A DNA stretch of 64,000 nt from positions 62,001-126,000 of the forward strand of contig CAZHHG010000001.1 in NCBI GenBank assembly GCA_964532065.1. Direction: 5' to 3'. The position numbers were made by a program, and so were the translations under genes. Every line of letters starts with the position of its first letter. Position 1 is the stretch's first letter. The notes under the pieces are model-generated. The model saw only the letters and a program-made list of their open reading frames with translations. It was not told the origin of the DNA and searched no databases. The stretch comes from DSXH01 sp964532065. Its GTDB lineage: Bacteria > Bacteroidota > Ignavibacteria > Ignavibacteriales > Melioribacteraceae. Positions 33,089 through 41,029 of the stretch are shown piece by piece.

Positions 33089-34237
33089 ATGAAACTCGCC
33101 GGACTGTTTAAATTAAGTTTTATAGTGACGATCACCGCTCTCATATTTTTTGATTACACAATTGCAGCAGGTCAGACTCAAACGCCATCTAAACCGAAAA
33201 CCAATATTGAAGATGCTCTTAAGTATCCGCGCACCGCCGCTTCTATGCCGGGTCTCTATCCGGGCAAAGTGGCGCAGGTTGATCACGCTGCCTGCACGGC
33301 AGACGGGAAAATAATTTATCAGGCGGCATACGATATGGTTGCCAGGGGAATGCTCTCTTTAACAGGTGAAAATAATTTAAAAAGCGCGTGGCTTAAATTT
33401 ATTTCGCCCAGAGACAGAATTGGTTTGAAAGTTAATCCTGTTGCCGGGCCTCAGCTATCAACAAGTGTTGAAGTAACACAGGCTGTCGTAAAACAGCTTG
33501 AAGATGCCGGGGTGCCAAGAAGCAACATTATTATTTGGGACCGGAGGGAAGAGCAGTTATTCGAAGCCGGATTCAATAATGAAAATTTTCCGGGGATTAA
33601 AATCATCGGAACCGAGCGGCCTGAAAACGGCTCGATGTACGATGAGAACGGAAAACTCCACAGTCTGAAAATGATTGATACTACGTGGTACTACTGGGCT
33701 GATTATGAAGAGAAATATGATTCCGCTACAATTCCATACATGGTAAACGAAGGAAAATTTTCCTACTTCACAAAAATCGTTACCGAAATGGTGGATAAGA
33801 TCATCAACATCCCTATTCTAAAGAACGCGGGCGCCTCTGTTACTCTCTGTCTTAAGAACCTCGCTTACGGATCTGTTACAAATACGGGCCGTCTCCATAA
33901 ATATCTCTGGGCTGAGACTACTGCAGAAGTAAATGCATTCCCTCCTCTCCGGGATAAAGTGGTTCTGAATATAGCCGACGGAATTAAGGGCTGCTTCAAC
34001 GGCGGGCCCGGCGCTAATCCGCAATTTTTCTGTGAATACAAAACTGTACTTATCGGAACCGATCCGGTCGCTGTTGACCGGGTTGGATATGATATTGTTA
34101 TAAAAGAGAGAATTAAAAGGGGCGTTCAGAAAGAGGATAATCCGCGCGGAAGAATTTTTTTGGAGCTTTCTCAGAATCTGAATCTTGGAATTGCGGATCT
34201 TGAAAAAATTACATGGTCTAAAATAGAATTGAAATAA
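33089..34237 (+). CDS. Exported DUF362 domain protein
   Basis: This 382-residue protein has an N-terminal hydrophobic segment (FIVTITALIFFDYTIAAGQ) acting as signal peptide or anchor. The DUF362 core follows: RIGLKVNPVAGPQLSTSVEV, VVKQLEDAGVPRSNIIIWDR, LNIADGIKGCFNGGPGANP and TDPVAVDRVGYDIV. DUF362 is often linked to ferredoxins and uncharacterised redox or cofactor proteins; no ferredoxin cysteines are present in this copy. It is followed by a DUF6599 gene and faces the dms operon, which suggests a role near periplasmic redox enzymes. That link is inferred from context only. Confidence 0.82.
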   Translation: MKLAGLFKLSFIVTITALIFFDYTIAAGQTQTPSKPKTNIEDALKYPRTAASMPGLYPGKVAQVDHAACTADGKIIYQAAYDMVARGMLSLTGENNLKSAWLKFISPRDRIGLKVNPVAGPQLSTSVEVTQAVVKQLEDAGVPRSNIIIWDRREEQLFEAGFNNENFPGIKIIGTERPENGSMYDENGKLHSLKMIDTTWYYWADYEEKYDSATIPYMVNEGKFSYFTKIVTEMVDKIINIPILKNAGASVTLCLKNLAYGSVTNTGRLHKYLWAETTAEVNAFPPLRDKVVLNIADGIKGCFNGGPGANPQFFCEYKTVLIGTDPVAVDRVGYDIVIKERIKRGVQKEDNPRGRIFLELSQNLNLGIADLEKITWSKIELK

Positions 34238-34272
34238 TCCGTTATCAGTATTGAATCTTAACATTAGCGATG

Positions 34273-34297
34273 ACCGGTGACGATATGCGTCGCCGGT
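34273..34297 (+). terminator. Hairpin between the DUF362 and DUF6599 genes
   Basis: ACCGGTGACG (34273-34282) and CGTCGCCGGT (34288-34297) pair over 10 positions with one G-T wobble and loop ATATG. Only a weak T-tract follows (ATTCTAT), so it may attenuate rather than end transcription into the next gene. Confidence 0.45.
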
Positions 34298-34324
34298 ATT
34301 CTATAATAAACGGAAGTATCATAT

Positions 34325-35188
34325 ATGAAAAAAATAGTTGTTGCTTACTTTATTCTTACTTTAAGCATGTTTGGGCAATCAAACGATAATTTTCCGAAAC
34401 TTACCGGCCCGGAAATTCCGGGTTCAAAAATTACAAGGGAACAGAATTTTGACGGTAGCGGACTCTGGGGATATATTAACGGCGGAGCCGATATATTTCT
34501 TGAGTACGGATTTGAAAATTTACTTCTGCAGGAAATTGATATTTCCAATCATAGATTTAAAATTGAATTCTACCGGATGAATAGTCCCGAATCGGCTTTC
34601 GGAATCTATTCTGCATCTCATTACAGGTGCGACCGGCGATCGAACAAACTACAATTCAATTGCATCACAGATTACCAGATTCAGTTTGCAACGGGGAATT
34701 ATTATATATCAATAATTAATATGAACGGAAGCGCTGAAGAACAAAAAATTTCCGGGAATATTTTCGAAATAATAATTTCAAAAATTGACGCGCCCGAATT
34801 TGTTTTTCCGCAATTTTTTGAAAACTCTAATCTTCTCCCGGTCATGGAATTTTTAAAACATTTTAAAGGGATACTCGGAATTCAAAACGGTGTTCCCGAG
34901 TGGTACGATTACTTTGAGAAATATGACGGATACGGAATTTATCTCTTACCGGTAGAAGCAGGGGCGGTTATTGTGAATATAGCGCTGGTAAAATTTAAAA
35001 GAGAGAATGATGCGGATGATTTTATAAAAGGATTAAAGGGAAATGTTGAAACTGCCGGCGGATATAAGAAAATATCGGACGGGAAAAATTCAAGAATTGT
35101 AAAACGTGTAAACGAAACCGAACTGATCTTTATGGAAGGGAATCTCGGTATGGAGGAAATGGAAAAACTCGCTTTAAAAATTCTTTAA
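34325..35188 (+). CDS. Secreted DUF6599 family protein
   Basis: This 287-residue protein with a short signal peptide (FILTLSMFGQS) has the DUF6599 hallmark LWGYINGGADIFLEYGFENL (about residues 42-61) and the second conserved segment FYRMNSPESAFGIYSA. No catalytic motif is known to me for this family, which frequently neighbours DUF362 and periplasmic redox genes. It is 87 bases downstream of the DUF362 gene and convergent with the dms operon. Family assignment is good; function unknown. Confidence 0.75.
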   Translation: MKKIVVAYFILTLSMFGQSNDNFPKLTGPEIPGSKITREQNFDGSGLWGYINGGADIFLEYGFENLLLQEIDISNHRFKIEFYRMNSPESAFGIYSASHYRCDRRSNKLQFNCITDYQIQFATGNYYISIINMNGSAEEQKISGNIFEIIISKIDAPEFVFPQFFENSNLLPVMEFLKHFKGILGIQNGVPEWYDYFEKYDGYGIYLLPVEAGAVIVNIALVKFKRENDADDFIKGLKGNVETAGGYKKISDGKNSRIVKRVNETELIFMEGNLGMEEMEKLALKIL

Positions 35189-35202
35189 TTATATTTTCAA
35201 AA

Positions 35203-35847
35203 TTAAGAACCGATACTGAAGACACCCATTTTTTTAAAATAGCCGACGTAGAATTTTTTTCCTTTCTGTAAATCGACATACTCGGATTTTAATTCGGTAA
35301 ATCCTGTCTGTGCGGCAATATCAACAAATCTGTTAACTTCAACAAGCTTAAGCAGGTTACTAAGCAGCTTTAGTGATTCAAAGGGGGTGTCCGAAACAGG
35401 AGCAGAATGCTCGCTCGGAAGCTGAAGCACTACACTCATAATACCGCCCCAATTAAGCCAACGGTAAATATCCGCTACAAGTTTATCGACATCCACATAC
35501 TCAAAAACAAGCGCCGCATGAACCAGATCAAAAGAACTTTTTCTGAAATCAATTGAATTGAGGTTGGCACACAATAGATTAAGATTCGGCAGATCCTCTG
35601 CGAACCACGCACGGCACTCGGATAGATACCTGTAATTAATATCGATACCTAGAATGAGTTCGAGTTCTCTCCCGATCAGATGTTCAAAACCGTTTCCGGT
35701 AGTTGAACCCGGGATACAGACAGAGCGGGGATTAAATTGATCAACTGCTCTCCTGAATATCTCGTTAAGAACCGGAAGCTGTTGAACATCGGGCGCGGAC
35801 ATGTGAGCTTCATAATCGGACGACGGTATTTGGAGCCAGGGATTCAT
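35203..35847 (-). CDS. Class I SAM-dependent methyltransferase
   Basis: This 214-residue protein has a Rossmann methyltransferase layout: a glycine-containing first loop (SVCIPGSTTGNGFEHL, about 43-58), acidic end of strand 2 (ILGIDINYRYL, Asp near 70), NLLCANLNSIDF at strand 3 and SFDLVHAALVFEYVD at strand 4. The start PWLQIPSSDYEAHMSAPDVQ is typical of a recurring group of small methyltransferases. The first glycine motif is atypical (PGSTTGNG rather than GxGxG). It is the last gene of the dmsABC-MEMO operon, 19 bases after the MEMO gene. The substrate is unknown. Confidence 0.78.
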   Translation of the reverse strand: MNPWLQIPSSDYEAHMSAPDVQQLPVLNEIFRRAVDQFNPRSVCIPGSTTGNGFEHLIGRELELILGIDINYRYLSECRAWFAEDLPNLNLLCANLNSIDFRKSSFDLVHAALVFEYVDVDKLVADIYRWLNWGGIMSVVLQLPSEHSAPVSDTPFESLKLLSNLLKLVEVNRFVDIAAQTGFTELKSEYVDLQKGKKFYVGYFKKMGVFSIGS

Positions 35848-35866
35848 AAAGGCATAGTGACCTTAT

Positions 35867-36934
35867 TTAATTATTGATATAGAGTCCAAGCGAAAACCAT
35901 CCGCACCAGTGCCGATAGGAGAAAGGCGCGGTTAATCCCATTCCCGAATCGCGGAACGGCAGAACTTTTTCTGTAAATGTATCCGAATATTTGAACAGCT
36001 CTCCTTCGATCTCCTCTCCGGTTAAAGCAGTAACAATTTTTTTTACGGTCATCAGCCCAAAAACAACCGGATACCTTCCGCACCAGAGAGGAATAGTGTT
36101 CTCCCCTGTCTGATCCGGCCATAATTCTTTTGTGAGATTTAAAATTCCTTCACTTGTTATTTGAAAGGATAAATTTTCACTGATAATTCTTTTGTCGTTA
36201 TCTGTTGCGGTTTTATGAGCAGATGCATCCATTCCGTATGGCGAATTATTGAAATCCTCTCCGTAATGATTCGCGTCGTTTGAGATAAGGAAGAAAATAT
36301 CCTTTCCGATTTCCAGACGGTTATCCTTAATATATCTGAGAATTATGCCGGATAATTTTTCACTTATAATCTCCATCCTATCATAAGGGATGCGGGGAAT
36401 CATAACCGGTGTGATTTTTACGCTGCGGTTGTAGTATTGTAAAAAAGGAATCAGAGCTTCGATCGAATGCTCTAAATGATGAGCTTTGTTACTGACCATC
36501 ACAAATTCTTTATCAAGCTCTGATTTAATGGCTTCTCGCAATGGTGATATTTTAACGCTGCCATAAGGACCGGTCCATTCATCGTACTCGTCTAAAATCA
36601 GAACATCCGACGGATTGTTCAGCTCGTTCCGGACGGTTCCGTGCGTTACTCCGAAAACGACGACTTCTTTTGTTCTTATACGGCTGAAGAGAGGATAATA
36701 GACCTTGCCGGCGTAAAGATAATCATCATGTACCGAGATTCCGCCGATCAATTTTTTATCCGTGCTGTTATTAATTTTCAATTCACCGGACAGATAATTC
36801 ATGAATGAGTTCATCTCCTCCGCGCTCCAGCAGAAACCTACATCATCCCTGACCGGACGGATCGACTGAGAATAGAGATAACCAAGTGAATTAAAGAATA
36901 AAATAAATAATGCAGCGGACAGTTTAATTCTCAT
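35867..36934 (-). CDS. MEMO family protein (AmmeMemoRadiSam system protein B-like), exported
   Basis: MEMO proteins share the fold of class III extradiol dioxygenases and LigB. This 355-residue protein shows GGISVHDDYLYAGKVYYPLF (about 64-83), VVVFGVTHGTVRN (about 92-104) and HHLEHSIEALIPFLQYYN (about 157-174), the conserved metal-site and fold segments. It ends YRHWCGWFSLGLY. An N-terminal signal-like segment (LSAALFILFFNSLGYLYSQ) is unusual, because most MEMO proteins are cytoplasmic. The partner AMMECR1 and radical SAM proteins are not seen here. It sits between DmsC (23 bases upstream) and the methyltransferase, which links it to the molybdoenzyme. Confidence 0.82.
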   Translation of the reverse strand: MRIKLSAALFILFFNSLGYLYSQSIRPVRDDVGFCWSAEEMNSFMNYLSGELKINNSTDKKLIGGISVHDDYLYAGKVYYPLFSRIRTKEVVVFGVTHGTVRNELNNPSDVLILDEYDEWTGPYGSVKISPLREAIKSELDKEFVMVSNKAHHLEHSIEALIPFLQYYNRSVKITPVMIPRIPYDRMEIISEKLSGIILRYIKDNRLEIGKDIFFLISNDANHYGEDFNNSPYGMDASAHKTATDNDKRIISENLSFQITSEGILNLTKELWPDQTGENTIPLWCGRYPVVFGLMTVKKIVTALTGEEIEGELFKYSDTFTEKVLPFRDSGMGLTAPFSYRHWCGWFSLGLYINN

Positions 36935-36957
36935 AACTTTTTAAGATCCTCAAAAAA

Positions 36958-37866
36958 TCAGACTCCGATCCTTGAATAGATTGCGTAAAAAATATAACGG
37001 CCGATTAATTCCTGTAACAACAGGATTCCGAAATAGAATGCATAATATCTTTTGCGGATCAATAGATTACCATCAATTCTATTCTTCCTTAGAATTAAAA
37101 GAAGCCAGATAAATGCCGTAATTATTAATAGAACCCGCAGTAGCAACAGAAAAAGATTTTCATTAATCAGCAAATCAAAACTATCGCTGAATATTCCGTT
37201 TGAAAGATAGAACGGCTGATAAATAATAATTATCAACTGAATAAAAAGCGTTGTGAGAATAAATTTAGAAATCATACTGAAAGTGTTTGCGAGATTTCCC
37301 GGCTGAAACTCTTTAAGGCGGGAAAAATATTTTTCCTTATTCATCACAATGTTTATTGCATGAAGTATAGCGCCGCTTCCCAGAATCAATGACGTCATTA
37401 CAAATGAGAGCGGTGTAAAAAAATTATTCCACACAGGTACAGTCCCGAGCATATAGACGAGGGACATGGAAGCAATTGTAATATATCCGAGGAGTACTGT
37501 AATAAGCGCAAGGATAAAAATTATTTTTCTTTCGTTTCCTTTTTTAATAAAGAAGAGAAGAAAGACACCTCCGCTGAATAAAAAGAGGATTAACGAAAGA
37601 ATTTCCCTGCTGAGCCAGGAGGATTCCAGGTTATTGAGAGCATTGATTGCGTTGAGAGGCGATCCGAGATGAAATGCAGCTACAATTACAGAAAGTACAA
37701 GAATAAATCCGGTAACATTTAAAATCGGTCGTCCTGCTGCTGAGAAGACTCCCGCTTCGAGCTTAATGAATTTAACTTCGTTAACAATACCCAGAAAGAG
37801 GAAAGCACCTACGGACATCTGTATCATTACTGTAAATAATATGAGGGGCCATTCTGCAAGATGCAT
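36958..37866 (-). CDS. dmsC: DmsC-type membrane anchor of a molybdoenzyme
   Basis: This 302-residue protein has about eight membrane spans. FHLGSPLNAINALNNLESSWLSREI-like sequence (His and Arg conserved; about 66-90) is the DmsC signature around the quinol-binding site. The anchor would take electrons from menaquinol and pass them to the iron-sulfur subunit. It starts one base after the DmsB gene and continues to MEMO with a 23-base gap. Assignment to the DmsC family is firm; the terminal electron acceptor of the complex is not known from sequence. Confidence 0.88.
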   Translation of the reverse strand: MHLAEWPLILFTVMIQMSVGAFLFLGIVNEVKFIKLEAGVFSAAGRPILNVTGFILVLSVIVAAFHLGSPLNAINALNNLESSWLSREILSLILFLFSGGVFLLFFIKKGNERKIIFILALITVLLGYITIASMSLVYMLGTVPVWNNFFTPLSFVMTSLILGSGAILHAINIVMNKEKYFSRLKEFQPGNLANTFSMISKFILTTLFIQLIIIIYQPFYLSNGIFSDSFDLLINENLFLLLLRVLLIITAFIWLLLILRKNRIDGNLLIRKRYYAFYFGILLLQELIGRYIFYAIYSRIGV

Positions 37867-37867
37867 T

Positions 37868-38485
37868 CTATACCTCCTCCTTATTATTTACCTTTAGATT
37901 ACCCTCTGTTATCCGGAAGGAATCCTTATGCGGTTTAATTACAACAGCCGGCCTGGTTAAATTCATATCGGGAAGCGGATGAATCTCGCGGATTTCTCCG
38001 TATTTCTTCCGGAGGGCTTTCATCTCCCCGAATTCAAGAACTCTCATCGGGCAGGCATCTACGCAGGACGGGTTTCTGCCTTCATCTATATAATCATAAC
38101 AGAGAGTACACTTGGACATAACGCCTTTATCCGGATCGTATTGCGGTGACCCGTAGGGGCATGCCCATTCACAATATCTGCATCCGATACATTTTTCTTC
38201 ATCTATCAGCACTATCCCGTCTTTGCGTTTATAGATTGCTTTAGCCGGACAGACTTTTGCGCAGACAGGATCCTCGCAATGATTGCATGCCATCGAGATA
38301 TTGTAAGTAAGGATGTTATGTTTCCAGGAATTCCCTTCTTGTATCCAGTTGCCTCCGCTAACTTCGTAAACTCTGCGCCATAAAACTCCTGCAACTGAAT
38401 CATGTTTATCATTGCATGCGGCCTGGCACGCTTTGCAGCCGGAACATCTGCTTGTATCGATATAGAATCCGTATTGTCTGCTCAT
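37868..38485 (-). CDS. dmsB: DmsB-type four-cluster ferredoxin subunit
   Basis: This 205-residue protein binds four [4Fe-4S] clusters: CSGCKACQAACN, CNHCEDPVCAKVCP, CIGCRYCEWACPYGSP and CTLCYDYIDEGRNPSC with VDACPM supply all sixteen cysteines. It carries electrons from the membrane anchor to the molybdenum subunit. There is no Tat signal of its own; such subunits usually travel with the DmsA Tat signal. It is six bases from dmsA and one base from dmsC. Confidence 0.92.
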   Translation of the reverse strand: MSRQYGFYIDTSRCSGCKACQAACNDKHDSVAGVLWRRVYEVSGGNWIQEGNSWKHNILTYNISMACNHCEDPVCAKVCPAKAIYKRKDGIVLIDEEKCIGCRYCEWACPYGSPQYDPDKGVMSKCTLCYDYIDEGRNPSCVDACPMRVLEFGEMKALRKKYGEIREIHPLPDMNLTRPAVVIKPHKDSFRITEGNLKVNNKEEV

Positions 38486-38491
38486 AAAAAT

Positions 38492-40891
38492 TTAGGCTCT
38501 CTCCACCTGAACCATTATTGTATGCTGTGCATTTCCGAATGCAAGGGGCGTCCATTTTTCGGAAGTCAGAACGTTTATACATCCGCGCCGGTCGATTCCG
38601 TTTTCATCCGGAGTCCACCATCCGCCCTGCGGAATATCGATTACTCCCGGAAGGATCCTATTGGTTACACGGCATTTAATTATGATCGTACCTCTATCAT
38701 TAAATACTTTTACTTCATCGCCGTCTTCAATGTTACGCTCGGCCGCATCAATCGGATTAATAAAAACTCTCTGCGGAAAAGCCCCGTCGGTCCATTCATT
38801 ATTATCGTGGGTCGAGTGAACCCGCGGCATATAATGATGGCCGAGCGCCTGGAGCGGATATCTTCCGGACTCCCGGCCGAACGGACTTTCCCACTCCTGA
38901 ATATATTTGGGAACAGGAGGAATAGTACCGGGCGAATTCATTTCAAATAATGTCCTGGAAAAAATTTCGATCTTACCTGAAGGAGTTTTGAGAGGATTTT
39001 TTAGGGGATCTTTCCGGAAATCCCTGAAAGCAATTTTGGGATCGGTAACCGGAAGCGAATAAACTCCGGCGTTGCTCTTTTCAAATTCTTTGAGGCCCGG
39101 AACATCCGGGAAACGGGTTTTGCGGTATTCTTCCAGCGACCATTCAATCCACCCTTTTTCATCCCGGCCTTCGGTGTAGAGGTCTTTAACACCGAACCTT
39201 TCAGCAATTTCAGAACAGATCCTGTAATCGCTTTTAGTCTCGAAAGGAGGATCAACAATTTTCGGCATTAAAATCACTTCATCGCCGTACTTCCATCCGT
39301 CTTCAAGTCCCCACACTTCAAATTGAGTACAAACCGGAAGAACTATATCGGCAAACTTTGCCGTAGGCGTCATAAACTGTTCATGCACAACCATGAACTC
39401 AACTAATTTTTCATCTTCCAAAATTTTTGCGGTTCTGTTTACATTAGCATGCTGATTGATCAGAGCGTTTGTTGCAACCGCATAGATCAGTTTAATATTG
39501 TTATCAAGTTTATCTGCGCCCGTAACACCCTCGGAACCTGTCATTTCCTTCCCGCGGAGTACAGCTTCGGTCCAGAGGAATGTAGGGATTCTTGTTTTAA
39601 CCGGATTAGGTCCGGTTGGAAAGACATTCCAGAATGGTCCGCCGTCATCGGCCTGAAGAGCGATACCGCTAGCACAGCCACCCGGTATTCCGATATTTCC
39701 TGTCAGCGATGCAAGGACGCATCCGGCTATTACTGAAGTTTCGCCGAAAGCGCGCCTCTGCATTCCGTAACCCTGATAGAGCATTCCGGGTTTTGCGGTT
39801 GCATACTCCCGTGCAATACTTATTATAGTTTCTTTGGGTACAGTCGTAATCTCTTCGGCCCACAGAGGGGTTTTTGGTATTCCGTCGCGGGTGCCTAAAA
39901 TGTAATCTTTATAACTCTCTTCCTCTTCAAGTCCCTCCGGCATTTGAGAAGAATCAAAACCGACGCAGTATTTATCCACAAAATTTTTATCATAGAGATT
40001 TTCCGTAATTATCACATAGGCCATTGCGCTCATCATTGCGACATCGGTACCGGGCCGAATCGGGATCCACTCGTCAGCAAGAGCAACGGCACTCATGGTC
40101 ATTCTCGGATCGATGCAGATAATTTTAGCGCCGCTCTCTTTAGCTTTCTTCAGAAAAAATTCGCTGTTGGTTCCGTCACGCATTTCGCACGGATTCCAGC
40201 TCCACATAATAATGTATTTGGAGTTGACCCAGTCCTGTCTTTGATTGCCTGTAACGTTTGTTCCGAATACATAAGGAGTTGCTTTCGAAATCGCAGCCCA
40301 GCTGTAGCTGTTATAAAATCCAAGCGAACCGCCGATCAGGTTGAATAAACGAACCGCTGTTTGCCGTCCGTTAACCTGATTATAACTTCCGGTACCGTAA
40401 GGGACATAAATAGAACTGTTGCCGTAAGTATTTTTGATTCTATTAATCTCGCTTACAATTTTATCGTAGGCCTCGTCCCAAGTAATCCTCTCAAATTTCC
40501 CTTCACCTCTTTTACCAGTTCGTTTTAAAGGATATTTCAGCCTGTCGGGATGATACTGTCGCTTTCTGTAAGCTCTTCCTCTAATGCAGGCCCGGAGCTG
40601 GGGATCTTCGATTGAGTCGTTTGGGCGGTCGTCCGTTTCAATGCGGATAATTTTTTCATCTTTAACATAGACTTTCAGGAGGCATCGTCCGCCGCAGTTA
40701 TGAGCCGGGCAGCCGGTACGCACTATCCTGTCGGCAAAAACAAATGGGCGTGTTTTAGATTCGAAAGAGGTAACAACACCGGAGATCCCGCCGGCTGTAA
40801 GCGCGGTGGCGCCGAGAGCCGAGGACCATTTTAAGAATTCGCGTCTCGATAAACCGAACGGATTACTTCTGCTTTCTTCCCTTTCTTTCAT
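38492..40891 (-). CDS. dmsA: DmsA-like molybdopterin oxidoreductase, Tat-exported
   Basis: This catalytic subunit has about 799 residues from the ATG at 40891. A Tat signal is clear (SRREFLKWSSALGATALTA). Cysteines at C-x4-C-x3-C-x31-C (TGCPAHNCGGRC and LRACIRGRAY) bind the FS0 [4Fe-4S] cluster. The molybdopterin fold follows: FERITWDEAYDKIVSEI, IIMWSWNPCEMRDGTN, PMADEW-like IPIRPGTDVAMMSAMAY, and a C-terminal dinucleotide-binding domain (YPLQALGHHYMPRVHSTHDN, DGDEVKVFNDRG, VIDIPQGGWW). The family is DMSO/TMAO/selenate-like reductase (DmsA/YnfE group). The true acceptor is unknown, and I do not see a dedicated chaperone (DmsD) gene. A TTG at 40927 could extend it by 12 residues. Confidence 0.88.
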   Translation of the reverse strand: MKEREESRSNPFGLSRREFLKWSSALGATALTAGGISGVVTSFESKTRPFVFADRIVRTGCPAHNCGGRCLLKVYVKDEKIIRIETDDRPNDSIEDPQLRACIRGRAYRKRQYHPDRLKYPLKRTGKRGEGKFERITWDEAYDKIVSEINRIKNTYGNSSIYVPYGTGSYNQVNGRQTAVRLFNLIGGSLGFYNSYSWAAISKATPYVFGTNVTGNQRQDWVNSKYIIMWSWNPCEMRDGTNSEFFLKKAKESGAKIICIDPRMTMSAVALADEWIPIRPGTDVAMMSAMAYVIITENLYDKNFVDKYCVGFDSSQMPEGLEEEESYKDYILGTRDGIPKTPLWAEEITTVPKETIISIAREYATAKPGMLYQGYGMQRRAFGETSVIAGCVLASLTGNIGIPGGCASGIALQADDGGPFWNVFPTGPNPVKTRIPTFLWTEAVLRGKEMTGSEGVTGADKLDNNIKLIYAVATNALINQHANVNRTAKILEDEKLVEFMVVHEQFMTPTAKFADIVLPVCTQFEVWGLEDGWKYGDEVILMPKIVDPPFETKSDYRICSEIAERFGVKDLYTEGRDEKGWIEWSLEEYRKTRFPDVPGLKEFEKSNAGVYSLPVTDPKIAFRDFRKDPLKNPLKTPSGKIEIFSRTLFEMNSPGTIPPVPKYIQEWESPFGRESGRYPLQALGHHYMPRVHSTHDNNEWTDGAFPQRVFINPIDAAERNIEDGDEVKVFNDRGTIIIKCRVTNRILPGVIDIPQGGWWTPDENGIDRRGCINVLTSEKWTPLAFGNAQHTIMVQVERA

Positions 40892-40988
40892 CTGATTTGA
40901 AAATACCGGTATTAAATTCCTATGCAACTTAGCTGATTGAAATTAAAGATGAAAGTTATTGATACTGATTTCTATTATTACAGATGAT

Positions 40989-41018
40989 AAAATAAAACCG
41001 GCTCCATCATGGAGCCGG
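40989..41018 (-). terminator. Rho-independent terminator of the C45-type gene
   Basis: On the minus strand CCGGCTCC (41018-41011) and GGAGCCGG (41005-40998) pair with a 5-base loop, followed by TTTTATTTT. It lies just after the stop of the 41030-44200 gene and upstream of dmsA. Confidence 0.88.
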
Positions 41019-41029
41019 ATTATTCACTA

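Noticed and set aside
39944..40348. Open frame of 134 codons opposite dmsA
   Set aside because: Antisense shadow of the conserved molybdopterin domain; no coherent protein pattern.
36958..40891. Possible assignment as formate, thiosulfate or polysulfide reductase
   Set aside because: The membrane subunit is DmsC-like rather than NrfD-like, and the small ferredoxin is DmsB-like, so the DMSO-reductase type is preferred, with the acceptor left open.
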